From the NCBI GenBank assembly GCA_903824185.1, contig CAIJVU010000051.1, positions 1 to 64,000 on the forward strand: a stretch of DNA of 64,000 nucleotides. Reading direction: 5' to 3'. Source of the stretch: an uncultured Hyphomicrobiales bacterium (GTDB taxonomy: Bacteria; Pseudomonadota; Alphaproteobacteria; Rhizobiales; Beijerinckiaceae). Shown here in pieces: positions 7,563-17,283 of this stretch (the first letter of the stretch is position 1; each line of letters begins with the position of its first letter). Under the pieces are notes generated by a model, which worked only from the letters and a program-made list of their open reading frames with translations, ran no database searches and had not been told where the DNA came from. The position numbers and the translations under genes were made by a program.

Positions 7563-8984
7563 ATGCCGCAGATAGTCTTAATCATTGAAGATGACACCGC
7601 CGAAAGCCAGAGGTTACAAGGCCTTTTGCAGTCCTTTGGGATGCAAAGCCTGACTGCGGCGACCGGCGACGAGGCGCTTTTGCTGCTGCAAAATCCACAA
7701 ACGCCCGTCTTTGATGCGATTCTCCTCGATCTTGTCCTGCCCGGTCTGGACGGTTTCGGCCTTTTGGCCAGCCGCAGCCAGTGGAGCCAGCAGCCGCCCG
7801 TCATTATCCACGCCAATGACAGCGATATGGACCAAATCGGTGCGGCGATCCGAGCCGGTGCCTGCGATTTCGTGATGCGGCCTGCCGGAATCGAGCGCTT
7901 GAAACTGGCTTTGGCCAATACCACCCGCCGGGACGCCCTCGAAAAAGCCCTGCGCGACCGCCCTGTGGAGGAAACCTCCCCACGTCTTGCGGATCTGGCC
8001 GGCCTTTCCGATGCCATGGCGCGTCTGCGGGCTTCCGCCCAGCGGGCAGCGCGCACAGCCCTGCCTATTTTGATCAGCGGCCCTGCCGGTTGCGGTAAAA
8101 GGCGTCTGGCCCGCGCCCTGCACCGCGAATCAGATTGGCAAAATCGTCCTCTGATCACGCTCGATGCCGGACACAGCCAAACAGCCGATCTCGAACAAGC
8201 CATTGCCAGCGCCCACGAACTCGGCGGTGTTTTGCTGATTGGCCATATCGACCAGCTCAACGAAGCCGGACAAAACCATCTCGCCACTGCCTTTCAAAAA
8301 AATCAGTTCGCCTTTGCGACCCATTCCCAGCGCAGCCATCGCCGTGCCCGCCTGATGGCCACCACCCGTCAGGATTTAACCGAATTGGGACAAAAGGGGA
8401 TGTTCCGCAGTGATCTGGCCATGCGCCTCGTGGTGCATCCCGTCAGAATGCCGGGGCTTGAGGAGCGCCGTGAGGATCTGCCTGCTTTGGCGCATGACAT
8501 GCTGATCAGACTTTCCACCCAACAGCAAAAAACGCTGACCGGCTTTTCAACGGATGCCCTTGAGATCTTGTCGCGGCATGACTTTCCGGAAAATGCCCGC
8601 AGCCTGTATGCAATTGTCAAACAGGCGGTGACAAAGAGCGAGGGGCCGCTTGTGGAGGCCACAGCGCTTGATTTGATCAATGCACGCCTGCCGCTTGATG
8701 TGCCTGTAGAGCCACGACCCGTGCCGCAAACGCAAAGCCGCCCCATGCTGGCTTTGACCGGCCAAGACCAGCGCCTGCGCAGTTTCAGTGATCTTGAAGC
8801 CGATATTTTGCGTCAAGCACTCGATCATTGCGACCAACATATCGGCCGTGCCGCCGCGGAATTGGGAATCGGCCGCTCGACGTTTTATCGCAAGGCCCGC
8901 GATTTCGGCTTGCTTCCCGCTCTCAGCGACACAAGCCCTGACGAGACAGACACACTGAACGACAAGACAGGAGAAGCAGCGTGA
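7563..8984 (+). CDS. Degenerate NtrC-type response regulator
   Basis: This 473-residue protein has the three-part layout of bacterial enhancer-binding proteins: receiver (1-120), AAA+ (about 145-380), Fis-type helix-turn-helix (about 420-455, ending GRAAAELGIGRSTFYRKA). The phospho-acceptor D56 and the acidic E9/D10/D11 cluster are present, but the switch Thr is His (VIIHAND) and the conserved Lys is Arg (VMRPA). In AAA+, Walker A GPAGCGK (173-179) is kept. The sigma-54-contacting GAFTGA loop is missing, and Walker B reads GGVLLIGHID, with Gly-His where Asp-Glu is expected. Sigma-54 activation is therefore unlikely, and the protein may act as a DNA-binding regulator. The ATG follows CAGGAAG. 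Its stop overlaps the start of the L,D-transpeptidase gene (GTGA), suggesting translational coupling. Confidence 0.85.
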   Translation: MPQIVLIIEDDTAESQRLQGLLQSFGMQSLTAATGDEALLLLQNPQTPVFDAILLDLVLPGLDGFGLLASRSQWSQQPPVIIHANDSDMDQIGAAIRAGACDFVMRPAGIERLKLALANTTRRDALEKALRDRPVEETSPRLADLAGLSDAMARLRASAQRAARTALPILISGPAGCGKRRLARALHRESDWQNRPLITLDAGHSQTADLEQAIASAHELGGVLLIGHIDQLNEAGQNHLATAFQKNQFAFATHSQRSHRRARLMATTRQDLTELGQKGMFRSDLAMRLVVHPVRMPGLEERREDLPALAHDMLIRLSTQQQKTLTGFSTDALEILSRHDFPENARSLYAIVKQAVTKSEGPLVEATALDLINARLPLDVPVEPRPVPQTQSRPMLALTGQDQRLRSFSDLEADILRQALDHCDQHIGRAAAELGIGRSTFYRKARDFGLLPALSDTSPDETDTLNDKTGEAA

Positions 8985-10513
8985 CCGGAAATGCGGTACG
9001 GCCAACATATTGGCTGGCAGGTTTGGGACTAGTATGGCTTGCGGCGGGTTTGACCATCGCACAAGCCGATGAGCAGACAATGCCTGTTTCGGTCCCTCCT
9101 GTTGCGCTGCAGAGTCCGTCACCGGACATCAATGGACTGGTGGAAGCGGTCTATCCCGCACCGCTGCCGGATATCACAGGCCTCACTGTTGTTGCCTCGC
9201 AAACGCCCGGACATGATCAAAATCTGGCGGATGCCTTGCGGCTTTTGCTGCAGACCAATGCCAACACACCCGGACAATCGCGCGCAGAGATCGCCGAAAC
9301 AAATGGGCTTGAGCGCTTTTATGCCAGCCGCGCCTATGCGCCCTTGTTCATCCATAGCCAAGGCCTGACACCAGCAGGACAAGGCGTGGTCAAACGTCTG
9401 GGCCTTGCGGTTGAAGACGGACTCACCGTGCCCCACAGCCTCTTGTCCGTTGTCAAATCGGTAACAAAGCCCGAAGCCGGACTGGAACTCGCCGTTGCAC
9501 GAGCGGCCATTCTCTATGCCCGCGAGGCAAGAGGCTCGCGCATCGACCCCACGCGCTTGTCCAAATCCCTGACCCCCAAGCTTGATATTCCCGATGCCGA
9601 CACGGTCTTGCGCCTGTTGGTCGCAAGCAATGACAGCAACAGCGCCTTGCAAGGATTTAATCCGCAGCACAAAGGCTATATTGCACTGCGTAACAAGCTG
9701 AGCGAATGGCGCGACTCCACAGCCTCGCTCGCCGAAACCCATACAAGCCGCAAGGGTGAAACAGCCACAGCCTATCCGCTGGATACGGCTGAATTTCTCT
9801 CCAATATGGAACGTTGGCGCTGGCTGCCGGTTGATGCCGGACAAAGCCGCATCGAAGTCAATATTCCCGAATATACATTGCGCCTTTACGAGCAGGGCAG
9901 CTTGAAACATACCGGCCGTGTTGTTGTCGGAAAAACCAACACCCAAACTCCCATTTTTTCATCCGTGATGGATCATCTGGTGATCAACCCCTCTTGGGGC
10001 GTGCCTGCATCGATTTTGAAGAACGAGTTTTTACCCAAACTTGCCACGGATCCCGATTATGCCGAACGGCATGGCTATCAGGTGATCCGCAATAAAGACG
10101 AGCGGATTGTGGGCATCAGACAGCCGCCCGGTGAACGCAATGCTTTGGGTTTCATCAAATTCATGTTCCCGAACGAGCACGCCGTTTATCTGCATGATAC
10201 GCCCCAGCGTAATCTGTTTGCGCGCGAAGAGCGTGCCTTCAGCCATGGTTGCGTCAGGGTTGACCAGCCCTTCGCTCTGGCCAATGTGCTGTTGAGCGCG
10301 ATGGGCTATGACGAGGCCAAGTTGAAGGCTTTGATCGGCAAAGGCGAAAAGACCATCCAGTTGCACAACCGCCTCCCCGTGCATCTGACCTATTTCACAT
10401 TGCGGGTCGATGATGAGGGCCATATCCAGCGCTTCGCCGACATCTACGGCCATGACCAGAAATTACGCACCGCGCTGATGGCCAGCAGCAATAAAATGGC
10501 GAGCCTGCGCTAA
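8981..10513 (+). CDS. L,D-transpeptidase (YcbB/LdtD-like)
   Basis: The product is a 510-residue periplasmic peptidoglycan L,D-transpeptidase that would form 3-3 cross-links or attach proteins to peptidoglycan. A signal peptide spans about 1-29 (LAGLGLVWLAAGLTIAQA). It is followed by the YcbB-type scaffold region (LERFYASRAYAPLFI at about 105) and a YkuD catalytic domain (about 295-440). The active site is S421-H-G-C424-V-R-V, preceded by the conserved HDTPQRNLF segment. The start is GTG 8981, overlapping the regulator's TGA by four bases. A DUF882 protein follows 140 bases downstream, a pairing that makes sense for cell-wall remodelling. Confidence 0.92.
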   Translation: MTGNAVRPTYWLAGLGLVWLAAGLTIAQADEQTMPVSVPPVALQSPSPDINGLVEAVYPAPLPDITGLTVVASQTPGHDQNLADALRLLLQTNANTPGQSRAEIAETNGLERFYASRAYAPLFIHSQGLTPAGQGVVKRLGLAVEDGLTVPHSLLSVVKSVTKPEAGLELAVARAAILYAREARGSRIDPTRLSKSLTPKLDIPDADTVLRLLVASNDSNSALQGFNPQHKGYIALRNKLSEWRDSTASLAETHTSRKGETATAYPLDTAEFLSNMERWRWLPVDAGQSRIEVNIPEYTLRLYEQGSLKHTGRVVVGKTNTQTPIFSSVMDHLVINPSWGVPASILKNEFLPKLATDPDYAERHGYQVIRNKDERIVGIRQPPGERNALGFIKFMFPNEHAVYLHDTPQRNLFAREERAFSHGCVRVDQPFALANVLLSAMGYDEAKLKALIGKGEKTIQLHNRLPVHLTYFTLRVDDEGHIQRFADIYGHDQKLRTALMASSNKMASLR

Positions 10514-10653
10514 AAACCCGATCATGGGGCCCCGGCTTTTGTGGCCAGCCCAGCGATTTGGAAAGAGTGCGTTAATCATTTTGCGCGATGGTCGCGAGAA
10601 CACTTTCAAGGGACCGCAGGGCCTAGCTTCAGGCCCACAACCGGCAGTTTGAC

Positions 10654-12288
10654 ATGACCTTTTCTTTATACCCCTTGCGGGGCACAGGCCATTTTGTTCG
10701 TCACGGTCTTTTGGGACTGACGATCTTGGCTTCCTCAAGCCTGATGACCATCAATCATGTCGGCAATGCGATCGCCAATGGAGACACGCGCTCCCTGAGC
10801 ATCCAGCATATGCATACGCAGGAAACAGCCACGATTACCTACAAGGTCAATGGCCAGTTCAACCGTGCGGGTCTTGATAAATTGAACTGGATGTTGCGGG
10901 ATTGGCGCAGAGACGAGCCGATCAACATGGATCCGCGTTTGTTCGATGTGGTGTGGGAAGCCGTGCAAAGTTCCGGAACCAGCGATCCCATCCATGTCGT
11001 GTCGGGTTATCGCTCACCCACCACCAATGCCATGTTGCGCCGCCGCTCCAATCTGGTTGCCAAAAATTCACAGCATATGCTGGGCAAAGCCATGGATTTC
11101 TATTTGACCGATGTCGGCATGGACCGTGTCCGCGATGTCGGTATGCGGATGCAGCGTGGCGGCGTCGGCTATTACCCCACCAGCTATACGCCATTTGTGC
11201 ATCTGGATGTCGGCAATGTCCGCCATTGGCCGCGCATGTCGCATGATCAGCTGGCACGCTTGTTTCCAGACGGCAAAACCGTTCATATCGGCACCGATGG
11301 CAAGCAGTTTCCGCGCTATGACGAGGCTTATGCCGAAGTGATCGCCGCGGGCGGTTCGGTGGGCGGTTATGCCGGTGACGGTGAAGAAAGTGCCGCCGTT
11401 GCCGAGAGCGGTTCAACCGGCGGCTTCTTCGCCTGGCTCTTTGGCAAATCCAATGAGGATGACGCACCCGCAAAGCCAGCCCGCGGGGCAACGGCACGGC
11501 GCGGCGGCAGCCCATCACAAACACAAACCGCCTCGCTGCAATCGGATGACACATCGCCTGTGGGCGCTTTGTTGCAATATGAGCAGATGCAGAAAAACGG
11601 CGGCGTTTCGCCACGCTATCGCGGCCAGACCGTGTCTGCCCCGCCTGCCAATACGGCAAGCGAAGAGGAGGCACCGGCGCCGCGTTTGCCTGCAGTGGCC
11701 CAGGCGGAACTGCGCCCCGTTACCCAGCCGCTCAATCGCACGGCACAACCAAGCCCGACCCAGCCTGTTCAACAACTGGCCTGGATCACCGGACCGGCCC
11801 CTTTGCCGCCGCAAGCGCGTGGCAATGCCAATCCGATTATCATTGCAACCGCCTTTTCGTCCTTGGCCAATTACAAGCGGGTGAATGTTCCGCTGCCGCC
11901 GGAGGGACGCGCGAGCGTCATGGCCAAAAGCGGCACACAGCCTGAAGTGGCAGCACCGGTGCAGGTTGCAAGCTTATCCGCAACGAAATTATCGACCCTG
12001 TCCAACTATCCCTTGGCCAATGTGCCGGTGCCCCAACCCCGTCTCGATGCGAAAGCACGTCTGGCGGATGCCGATCCTGTGGCAACGGGATCCTTGCGCA
12101 CACGTTATCCGGAAGCGATTACAGGCCGCAAAACAGCCTATGACGGTCCCGCACAGGCCTATATGCCTGCAGAGACAACCTCAGCGGCCAAAGCCAAGCC
12201 TGTGCAGACGGCGCGTGCCGATGAGGGGCAAAATAACGGCTTTCGAAGCCAGCAGGCAGGCTCTCCGAACGGGTTCAGCCTGCGCTAA
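10654..12288 (+). CDS. DUF882/YcbK-type peptidase M15 protein with long low-complexity tail
   Basis: This 544-residue exported protein carries an M15-like (DUF882, YcbK) domain at about 45-195. The putative zinc ligands H141, D148 (HMLGKAMDF) and H183 (FVHLDVG) are all present, with the substrate-pocket segment VVSGYRSPTTNAMLRR. A hydrophobic signal lies near residues 17-40. Residues 200-544 form a long Ala/Pro/Gln-rich tail without recognisable domains. The phrase LSNYPLANVPVP/SLANYKRVNVPLP recurs twice in it, about 55 residues apart. It is probably a D,D- or L,D-carboxypeptidase acting with the upstream transpeptidase; the tail may span or bind the wall. Confidence 0.85.
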   Translation: MTFSLYPLRGTGHFVRHGLLGLTILASSSLMTINHVGNAIANGDTRSLSIQHMHTQETATITYKVNGQFNRAGLDKLNWMLRDWRRDEPINMDPRLFDVVWEAVQSSGTSDPIHVVSGYRSPTTNAMLRRRSNLVAKNSQHMLGKAMDFYLTDVGMDRVRDVGMRMQRGGVGYYPTSYTPFVHLDVGNVRHWPRMSHDQLARLFPDGKTVHIGTDGKQFPRYDEAYAEVIAAGGSVGGYAGDGEESAAVAESGSTGGFFAWLFGKSNEDDAPAKPARGATARRGGSPSQTQTASLQSDDTSPVGALLQYEQMQKNGGVSPRYRGQTVSAPPANTASEEEAPAPRLPAVAQAELRPVTQPLNRTAQPSPTQPVQQLAWITGPAPLPPQARGNANPIIIATAFSSLANYKRVNVPLPPEGRASVMAKSGTQPEVAAPVQVASLSATKLSTLSNYPLANVPVPQPRLDAKARLADADPVATGSLRTRYPEAITGRKTAYDGPAQAYMPAETTSAAKAKPVQTARADEGQNNGFRSQQAGSPNGFSLR

Positions 12289-12295
12289 ATCCTGA

Positions 12296-12535
12296 TCAGG
12301 CCATCCCGAGTGCGGTGAGGTAAAGATCGAGAATGGCCTCTTCTTCCTGCCGTTCCGCGTGATCTTTTTTGCGGATCCCAACGATCTTGCGCAAGATTTT
12401 GGTGTCAAACCCCTTGGCCTTGGCTTCGGAATACACATCGCGAATATCAGAGGCGAGAGCCGCTTTCTCTTCTTCCAGACGCTCGATCCGTTCAATCAGA
12501 GCCTTCAGATCATCGGCGGCAACGGAATTTTGCAT
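12296..12535 (-). CDS. gapR: GapR (DUF2312) nucleoid-associated protein
   Basis: The product is a 79-residue basic coiled-coil protein of the DUF2312 family. In Caulobacter, GapR binds overtwisted DNA and stimulates type II topoisomerases. The whole sequence fits the family: coiled coil [20 protein letters not shown] at 10-29, then the conserved [21 protein letters not shown] and an acidic C-terminal helix. The ATG has a good GAGGAG ribosome site seven bases upstream. It converges with the DUF882 gene, whose stop is seven bases away. Confidence 0.95.
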   Translation of the reverse strand: MQNSVAADDLKALIERIERLEEEKAALASDIRDVYSEAKAKGFDTKILRKIVGIRKKDHAERQEEEAILDLYLTALGMA

Positions 12536-12734
12536 AAAATCTCTCCTCGGTACGGCTTCACATGCTCCGCAAGTGGCTTTCCTCTAACAGACAGGCCCGC
12601 GGGTCAAGCCAAAGCAGGCTTGGTACAAATCTGACCTGTGGACGAGTGCGGCCCAAGCCGCAAAAAGCCGCAGGGGGGTGACCTTTGCCTGCCGATCCCG
12701 TAAAGATCAGCCACGCGTCCCTGCCCTCCTGACC

Positions 12735-13682
12735 ATGATCAAGCCCTTGCCGCACCCAAAGCCCCCAAACGCGCTGCCCGCCCCGCTCTACGCCTATTTT
12801 TCGCTTGTGATCGGCGCTTTCGGCATGGGCATGTCACCACTTTTTGTGCGCTTTGCCGCGGATGCATCGGTTGGGCCTTATGCCTCGGCGTTTTGGCGTG
12901 TCTTTCTGGCTTTGCCGTTTTTGGCGATCTGGGCGAAAATCGAAGAACGCGGCGGGGAAAGCCGTCCGACATTCAAAACGCCGATGCTATGGGCCGGCGT
13001 GCTGTTTGCCGGTGATTTGTTTTTCTGGCATTTATCGATTTTGAAAACATCCGTTGCCAACGCAACCTTTCTTTCCACCACCGCCCCTGTCTGGGTGATG
13101 CTGGTATCCGCCGTTTTTCTGAAAGAGAAAATCAGTCGGGCGGCTCTCATAGGGCTGGTCTTATGCCTGATCGGCGGCTCAACGCTGATTGGTGATACCT
13201 TGAGCTTTAATCCGCAGCATTGGCTGGGCGATGTCTTCGGGTTGATCACGGCTTTCTTTTTCGGTCTATATTTTTTCGGCATCAAAGGAGCGCGGGCTTT
13301 GGCGGGTGCGGGACGCACGACCTTTGCCGCCAGCGCCATTTCCGCAGCCTGCTTGTTGCTTGTCACCGTGATAACAGGGGATCAGCTGATCCCGACAACA
13401 CTGAATGGCGCTTTGGCTTTGATCGCCATGGCGGCCATTTCGCAAGCCATGGGACAAGGCTTGCTCAGTGTGGCCTTGGGCCAATTACCAACGGTTTTCA
13501 GCGCACTGGTTATTTTTCTGGAAGCCGTGGCCGCCGCAGCCCTTGCATGGCTTGTGCTGGACGAAGCCTTGTCGGTTCTACAAATATTAGGCGGTGGCCT
13601 GATCTTGATCGGCATTTTTATTGCACGCCCCAAAATCGAGCCCGGCACCGCAACGGACCGTGCTGCACCATCACAGGGATGA
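12735..13682 (+). CDS. EamA-family DMT transporter
   Basis: This 315-residue drug/metabolite transporter superfamily permease has ten hydrophobic segments arranged as two EamA repeats (about 20-150 and 165-300). The second repeat ends with the usual LDEALSVLQILGGGLILIGIFI. Substrate cannot be told from sequence; relatives export amino acids or metabolites. The frame extends back to a GTG at 12678; ATG 12735 places the first membrane segment near residue 20, although no clear ribosome site precedes it. The glycerate kinase start follows its stop by seven bases, so the two are almost certainly co-transcribed. Confidence 0.85.
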   Translation: MIKPLPHPKPPNALPAPLYAYFSLVIGAFGMGMSPLFVRFAADASVGPYASAFWRVFLALPFLAIWAKIEERGGESRPTFKTPMLWAGVLFAGDLFFWHLSILKTSVANATFLSTTAPVWVMLVSAVFLKEKISRAALIGLVLCLIGGSTLIGDTLSFNPQHWLGDVFGLITAFFFGLYFFGIKGARALAGAGRTTFAASAISAACLLLVTVITGDQLIPTTLNGALALIAMAAISQAMGQGLLSVALGQLPTVFSALVIFLEAVAAAALAWLVLDEALSVLQILGGGLILIGIFIARPKIEPGTATDRAAPSQG

Positions 13683-13689
13683 AAAGCGT

Positions 13690-14973
13690 ATGAGCGCAGA
13701 AAAAGACACCCTCAATGCCCTTTATCTGGCAGCGGTGAATGCCGCCCATCCTTCAACATGTCTGCCGCCTTTTTTACCGCACCCCCATGCCGAGGGGCGT
13801 ATGATCATTCTCGCAGGGGGCAAAGCAGCGGGCAGCATGGCGCATGTCGCCGAAGAAATTTATAAAAACCATTATGGGCTTGGGGCTGATCGTTTGACCG
13901 GCATTGCCATTACCCGCATCGGCTATGCACAAGCCACTGACTTGATCACGATGATCGAAGCCGGTCACCCCCTCCCCAATGAAGCGGGGTTGAAAGCCAC
14001 GCAGGATATTTTGGACTTGGCCCGCTCAGCGACCAAAAAAGATCAAGTCTTGGTCTTGCTGTCGGGAGGCGCCTCCGCCAATTGGATTGCACCGGTGAAA
14101 GGCCTGACATTGGCTGACAAGCAAATGATCACACGCGCTTTGTTGCGATCAGGCGCACCGATTGATGCAATGAACACCGTGCGCAAGCGGCTGTCCGCAA
14201 TCAAGGGCGGACGCCTGTGTGTCGCAGCCTATCCGGCAGCAGTGACAACACTTGCCATTTCAGACATTCCCGGTGATGACCCCACCCATCTCGGCTCCGG
14301 CCCGACGGTGCCAGACACCACAACACAGGCTGAAGCCCTGTCGATTTTGAAGCGTTACGCGATCGAGCTCCCCGCGCATCTGCGTGCTGTGTTGGAAGAT
14401 CCGGCCAATGATACGCCCCGTGCCGATCATCCGGCTTTTGCAGCGAGTCACTTCGCGCTCATTGCCCGTCCTGCTTATGGCGTGAAAGCCGCAGCGACTC
14501 TGGTGCAGGGATTGGGTTATGAGGTCATGGATCTGGGGGCTGATCTGGAAGGGGAAGCGCGGGACGTGGCACAAGCCCATGCCGTGCTTGCTTTGCAGGC
14601 CGCGAAGGAAGGGCGCAAGCTGGCTATTCTGTCAGGCGGCGAGCTGACCGTTACCATGCGCGGCGAAGGGCGCGGCGGCCCCGGACAAGAATATGCTTTG
14701 GCGCTGGCTGTGGCTTTGAAAGGGCATCCCGGTATTATTGCTGTTGCAGGCGATACCGATGGCACGGATGGTGGTTCGGGCAAACCCGATGACCCCGCAG
14801 GGGCTTTTGTTTTTCCCGATACGCTCAAACGGGCGCACGCCTTGGGCATTGATGCCCAAGCGCGATTGGACGACAATGATTCCACAGGTTTTTTTGAGGC
14901 TCTTGGTGATTTGCTCCTGCCCGGACCGACGGGTACCAATATCAACGACATCCGTGTTATCTTGGTCGGATAA
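13690..14973 (+). CDS. Glycerate 2-kinase, MOFRL family
   Basis: The 427-residue enzyme is of the MOFRL/GckA type, phosphorylating D-glycerate to 2-phosphoglycerate (serine cycle, glyoxylate or tartronate metabolism). The N-terminal domain has the LLSGGASANW nucleotide-loop segment and the RKRLSAIKGGRL motif. The MOFRL domain shows LSGGELTVTMRGEGRGGPGQEYALALA and AGDTDGTDGGSG. The ATG at 13690 follows the EamA stop directly, with a purine-rich GGGATGAAAAG upstream. The DUF1036 gene begins nine bases after its stop. Confidence 0.92.
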   Translation: MSAEKDTLNALYLAAVNAAHPSTCLPPFLPHPHAEGRMIILAGGKAAGSMAHVAEEIYKNHYGLGADRLTGIAITRIGYAQATDLITMIEAGHPLPNEAGLKATQDILDLARSATKKDQVLVLLSGGASANWIAPVKGLTLADKQMITRALLRSGAPIDAMNTVRKRLSAIKGGRLCVAAYPAAVTTLAISDIPGDDPTHLGSGPTVPDTTTQAEALSILKRYAIELPAHLRAVLEDPANDTPRADHPAFAASHFALIARPAYGVKAAATLVQGLGYEVMDLGADLEGEARDVAQAHAVLALQAAKEGRKLAILSGGELTVTMRGEGRGGPGQEYALALAVALKGHPGIIAVAGDTDGTDGGSGKPDDPAGAFVFPDTLKRAHALGIDAQARLDDNDSTGFFEALGDLLLPGPTGTNINDIRVILVG

Positions 14974-14982
14974 AGAGGAACA

Positions 14983-15453
14983 ATGATCGCGATGCCTGTT
15001 TGTAACCATCCCATGCTGACACGCCTGATCCTGTTGATCGGGCTTTTTGCTGTGTCGGATGTTTTGATGCCCTCTGATGCCCATGCGGATTTACGCGTCT
15101 GCAACCAGACCGCCAGCCGCGTCGGTCTTGCCGTCGGATATCGCGACCAACAAGGCTGGGTCAGCGAAGGCTGGTACCTGCTCAAAGGCAATAGTTGCGA
15201 AGTACTGCTCAAGGAAGATCTGACCGCCCGCTATTATTATATTTATGCGCAAGATTATGATCGGGGTGGTGAATGGGCCGGACGCACGCCTTTGTGCACG
15301 CGCGATAAAGAGTTTCAAATTCGCGGCGTCGAAGACTGTCTGGCGCGCGGCTATGACCGGACCCGTTTTTTTGAAATTGATACCGGTGAACAAAAAAACT
15401 GGACCATTCAACTCGGTGAACCGGAACGTCTGCCGATCGCGCCTAAAAATTAA
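14983..15453 (+). CDS. DUF1036 exported protein
   Basis: This 156-residue secreted protein of family DUF1036 has unknown function. A signal peptide ends near residue 35 (MLTRLILLIGLFAVSDVLMP, then DAHA). The mature part starts with the typical LRVCNQTASRVGLAVGY and continues with GWVSEGWYLL and YYYIYAQDYDRGGEWAG. Four cysteines in the mature protein could pair in the periplasm. The ATG has a strong AGAGGA site. It is the last gene of the EamA-glycerate kinase-DUF1036 run and faces pgi. Confidence 0.85.
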   Translation: MIAMPVCNHPMLTRLILLIGLFAVSDVLMPSDAHADLRVCNQTASRVGLAVGYRDQQGWVSEGWYLLKGNSCEVLLKEDLTARYYYIYAQDYDRGGEWAGRTPLCTRDKEFQIRGVEDCLARGYDRTRFFEIDTGEQKNWTIQLGEPERLPIAPKN

Positions 15454-15515
15454 GGCCGACGCCGCACACCCCTTCAACGCTCGTCAATGCTGAACGCAAT
15501 AGCGCATGAGCGCTT

Positions 15516-17177
15516 TTACTTCACGTTTGATGTGCGCAATGTCTGGACATAGGCCAGCAAGCCCGCAGTCGACGGCGCGAGCTTTTGTACATCGGCTTGG
15601 CCTTCAACAAAGGGCTGCAACGAGGTGGCCAATTCTTTGCCCAGTTCAACGCCCCATTGATCAAAAGCATTAATCCCCCAGATCGCGGCCTCGACAAAAA
15701 CCCGATGCTCGTAAAGCGCAATGATGCGCCCCAATGTGTAAGGATCAAGGGTCCGATAGGCGATTGTGACAGAGGGGCGATTGCCCGGAAACTGCTTGAA
15801 CGGGGCAAGTTTTTGGGCATCCCCATCAGCCATACCCGCCTGCCGCAACTGGTCATAGGCCTGTTGCGCACTGCGGCCGCGCATCAAGGCTTCGGACTGC
15901 GCCAGTACATTGGCCAAAAGCAAAGCATGATGGGCATGAAGATGCGGCTCATGCGAAACCGCTGCAATCAAAAATTCAACCGGAATGACATCCGTGCCCT
16001 GATGCAACAATTGGAAAAACGCATGTTGGGCATTGGTGCCCGGTTCGCCCCAAACCAGAGGGCCCGTGGGGCGCGAAACAGGCTGGCCCTGCCAATCAAC
16101 CGACTTGCCGTTTGATTCCATATCCAGCTGTTGCAAATAGGCTGGCAACCGCGCCAGACGCTGGTCATAAGGGATCACGGCACGCGCCGGATACTCACAG
16201 ACCGAACGATGCCAGAGACCGATCAATCCCAACATGACCGGCAGATTGTCTTGCAAGGGCGCGGTTTTGAAATGCATGTCCATGGCATGGCCGCCTGCAA
16301 GAAAGGCCCTGAAATGATCCGGACCAATCGCCAGCATCAACGGCAAGCCAATGGCCGACCATAGGGAATAACGCCCCCCGACCCAATCCCAGAAACCAAA
16401 AACACGATCTGAGGAAATACCGAAAGCCGCCACCTTCTCAAGGGCTGTGGAGACGGCAGCAAAATGCGCCCCGACAGCCGCCTCTCCCAGAGCCGATACG
16501 AGCCATGCCCGCGCCGAGCGGGCATTGGTCATGGTTTCAATCGTCGTAAATGTTTTCGAGGCAACGATAAACAATGTTGTTGCCGGATCGAGGTCTTTCA
16601 GACAATCGGTGAGATGGGCGCCGTCAATATTGGATACAAAATGCAGGCGCGGCCCATCATGATAAGGGGCCAAAGCCGGAACCGCCATTGCAGGCCCCAA
16701 ATCAGACCCGCCAATGCCGATATTGACCACATCGGTGATGGTCTGGCCTGTATGGCCGGCGGTTGTGCCCGAACGGACCCCTTGGGCAAAAGCAGACAGC
16801 CGCGCCAATTCATGGTTTACATCATGGGCCACGTCTTGTTGCCCCACTTGGATCGTATGAGGGCGCGGATCCCGCAAGGCTGTGTGCAGCACAGCCCGCT
16901 TTTCGCTGACATTGATCCGTGCGCCGGAAAACATCGCATCACGCCATTGCGTGACGCCCGCAGCCTCGGCCAAGGCCAGCAATAAATTCCGCGCTTCGCC
17001 TGTCAGGGATGTTTTGGAATAATCAAGCAGCAGATCATCCTGCGCGACAGAAAACCCTGAAAATCGCTGCGGATCAGCCGCAAACAAGTCCGCGATGGTG
17101 ACGGAGGCGTGGCTGTGTCGATAGGCCTGCAAATCCGCAAAACGCGTTTCAACCTGTGAACGATCCGGCGTTTTCAT
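15516..17177 (-). CDS. pgi: Glucose-6-phosphate isomerase
   Basis: The product is a cytoplasmic 553-residue phosphoglucose isomerase interconverting glucose 6-phosphate and fructose 6-phosphate. Family signatures are clear: [11 protein letters not shown] in the first SIS domain, the [13 protein letters not shown] phosphate loop, and the C-terminal [16 protein letters not shown]. Its length equals the long (E. coli-type) form. The gene is monocistronic in appearance, and the 106 bases upstream separate it from the small Cys-repeat gene. Confidence 0.96.
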   Translation of the reverse strand: MKTPDRSQVETRFADLQAYRHSHASVTIADLFAADPQRFSGFSVAQDDLLLDYSKTSLTGEARNLLLALAEAAGVTQWRDAMFSGARINVSEKRAVLHTALRDPRPHTIQVGQQDVAHDVNHELARLSAFAQGVRSGTTAGHTGQTITDVVNIGIGGSDLGPAMAVPALAPYHDGPRLHFVSNIDGAHLTDCLKDLDPATTLFIVASKTFTTIETMTNARSARAWLVSALGEAAVGAHFAAVSTALEKVAAFGISSDRVFGFWDWVGGRYSLWSAIGLPLMLAIGPDHFRAFLAGGHAMDMHFKTAPLQDNLPVMLGLIGLWHRSVCEYPARAVIPYDQRLARLPAYLQQLDMESNGKSVDWQGQPVSRPTGPLVWGEPGTNAQHAFFQLLHQGTDVIPVEFLIAAVSHEPHLHAHHALLLANVLAQSEALMRGRSAQQAYDQLRQAGMADGDAQKLAPFKQFPGNRPSVTIAYRTLDPYTLGRIIALYEHRVFVEAAIWGINAFDQWGVELGKELATSLQPFVEGQADVQKLAPSTAGLLAYVQTLRTSNVK

Positions 17178-17283
17178 GATGGTTTCCTTAGATGTCTTTT
17201 TTGCAGAAGCTATCAGTCCGAAACACGCATCCGAAACGGGGCCTGAGTGGCGCTTGAATAGGGGCTATTAAGAAAAGTCTGCC

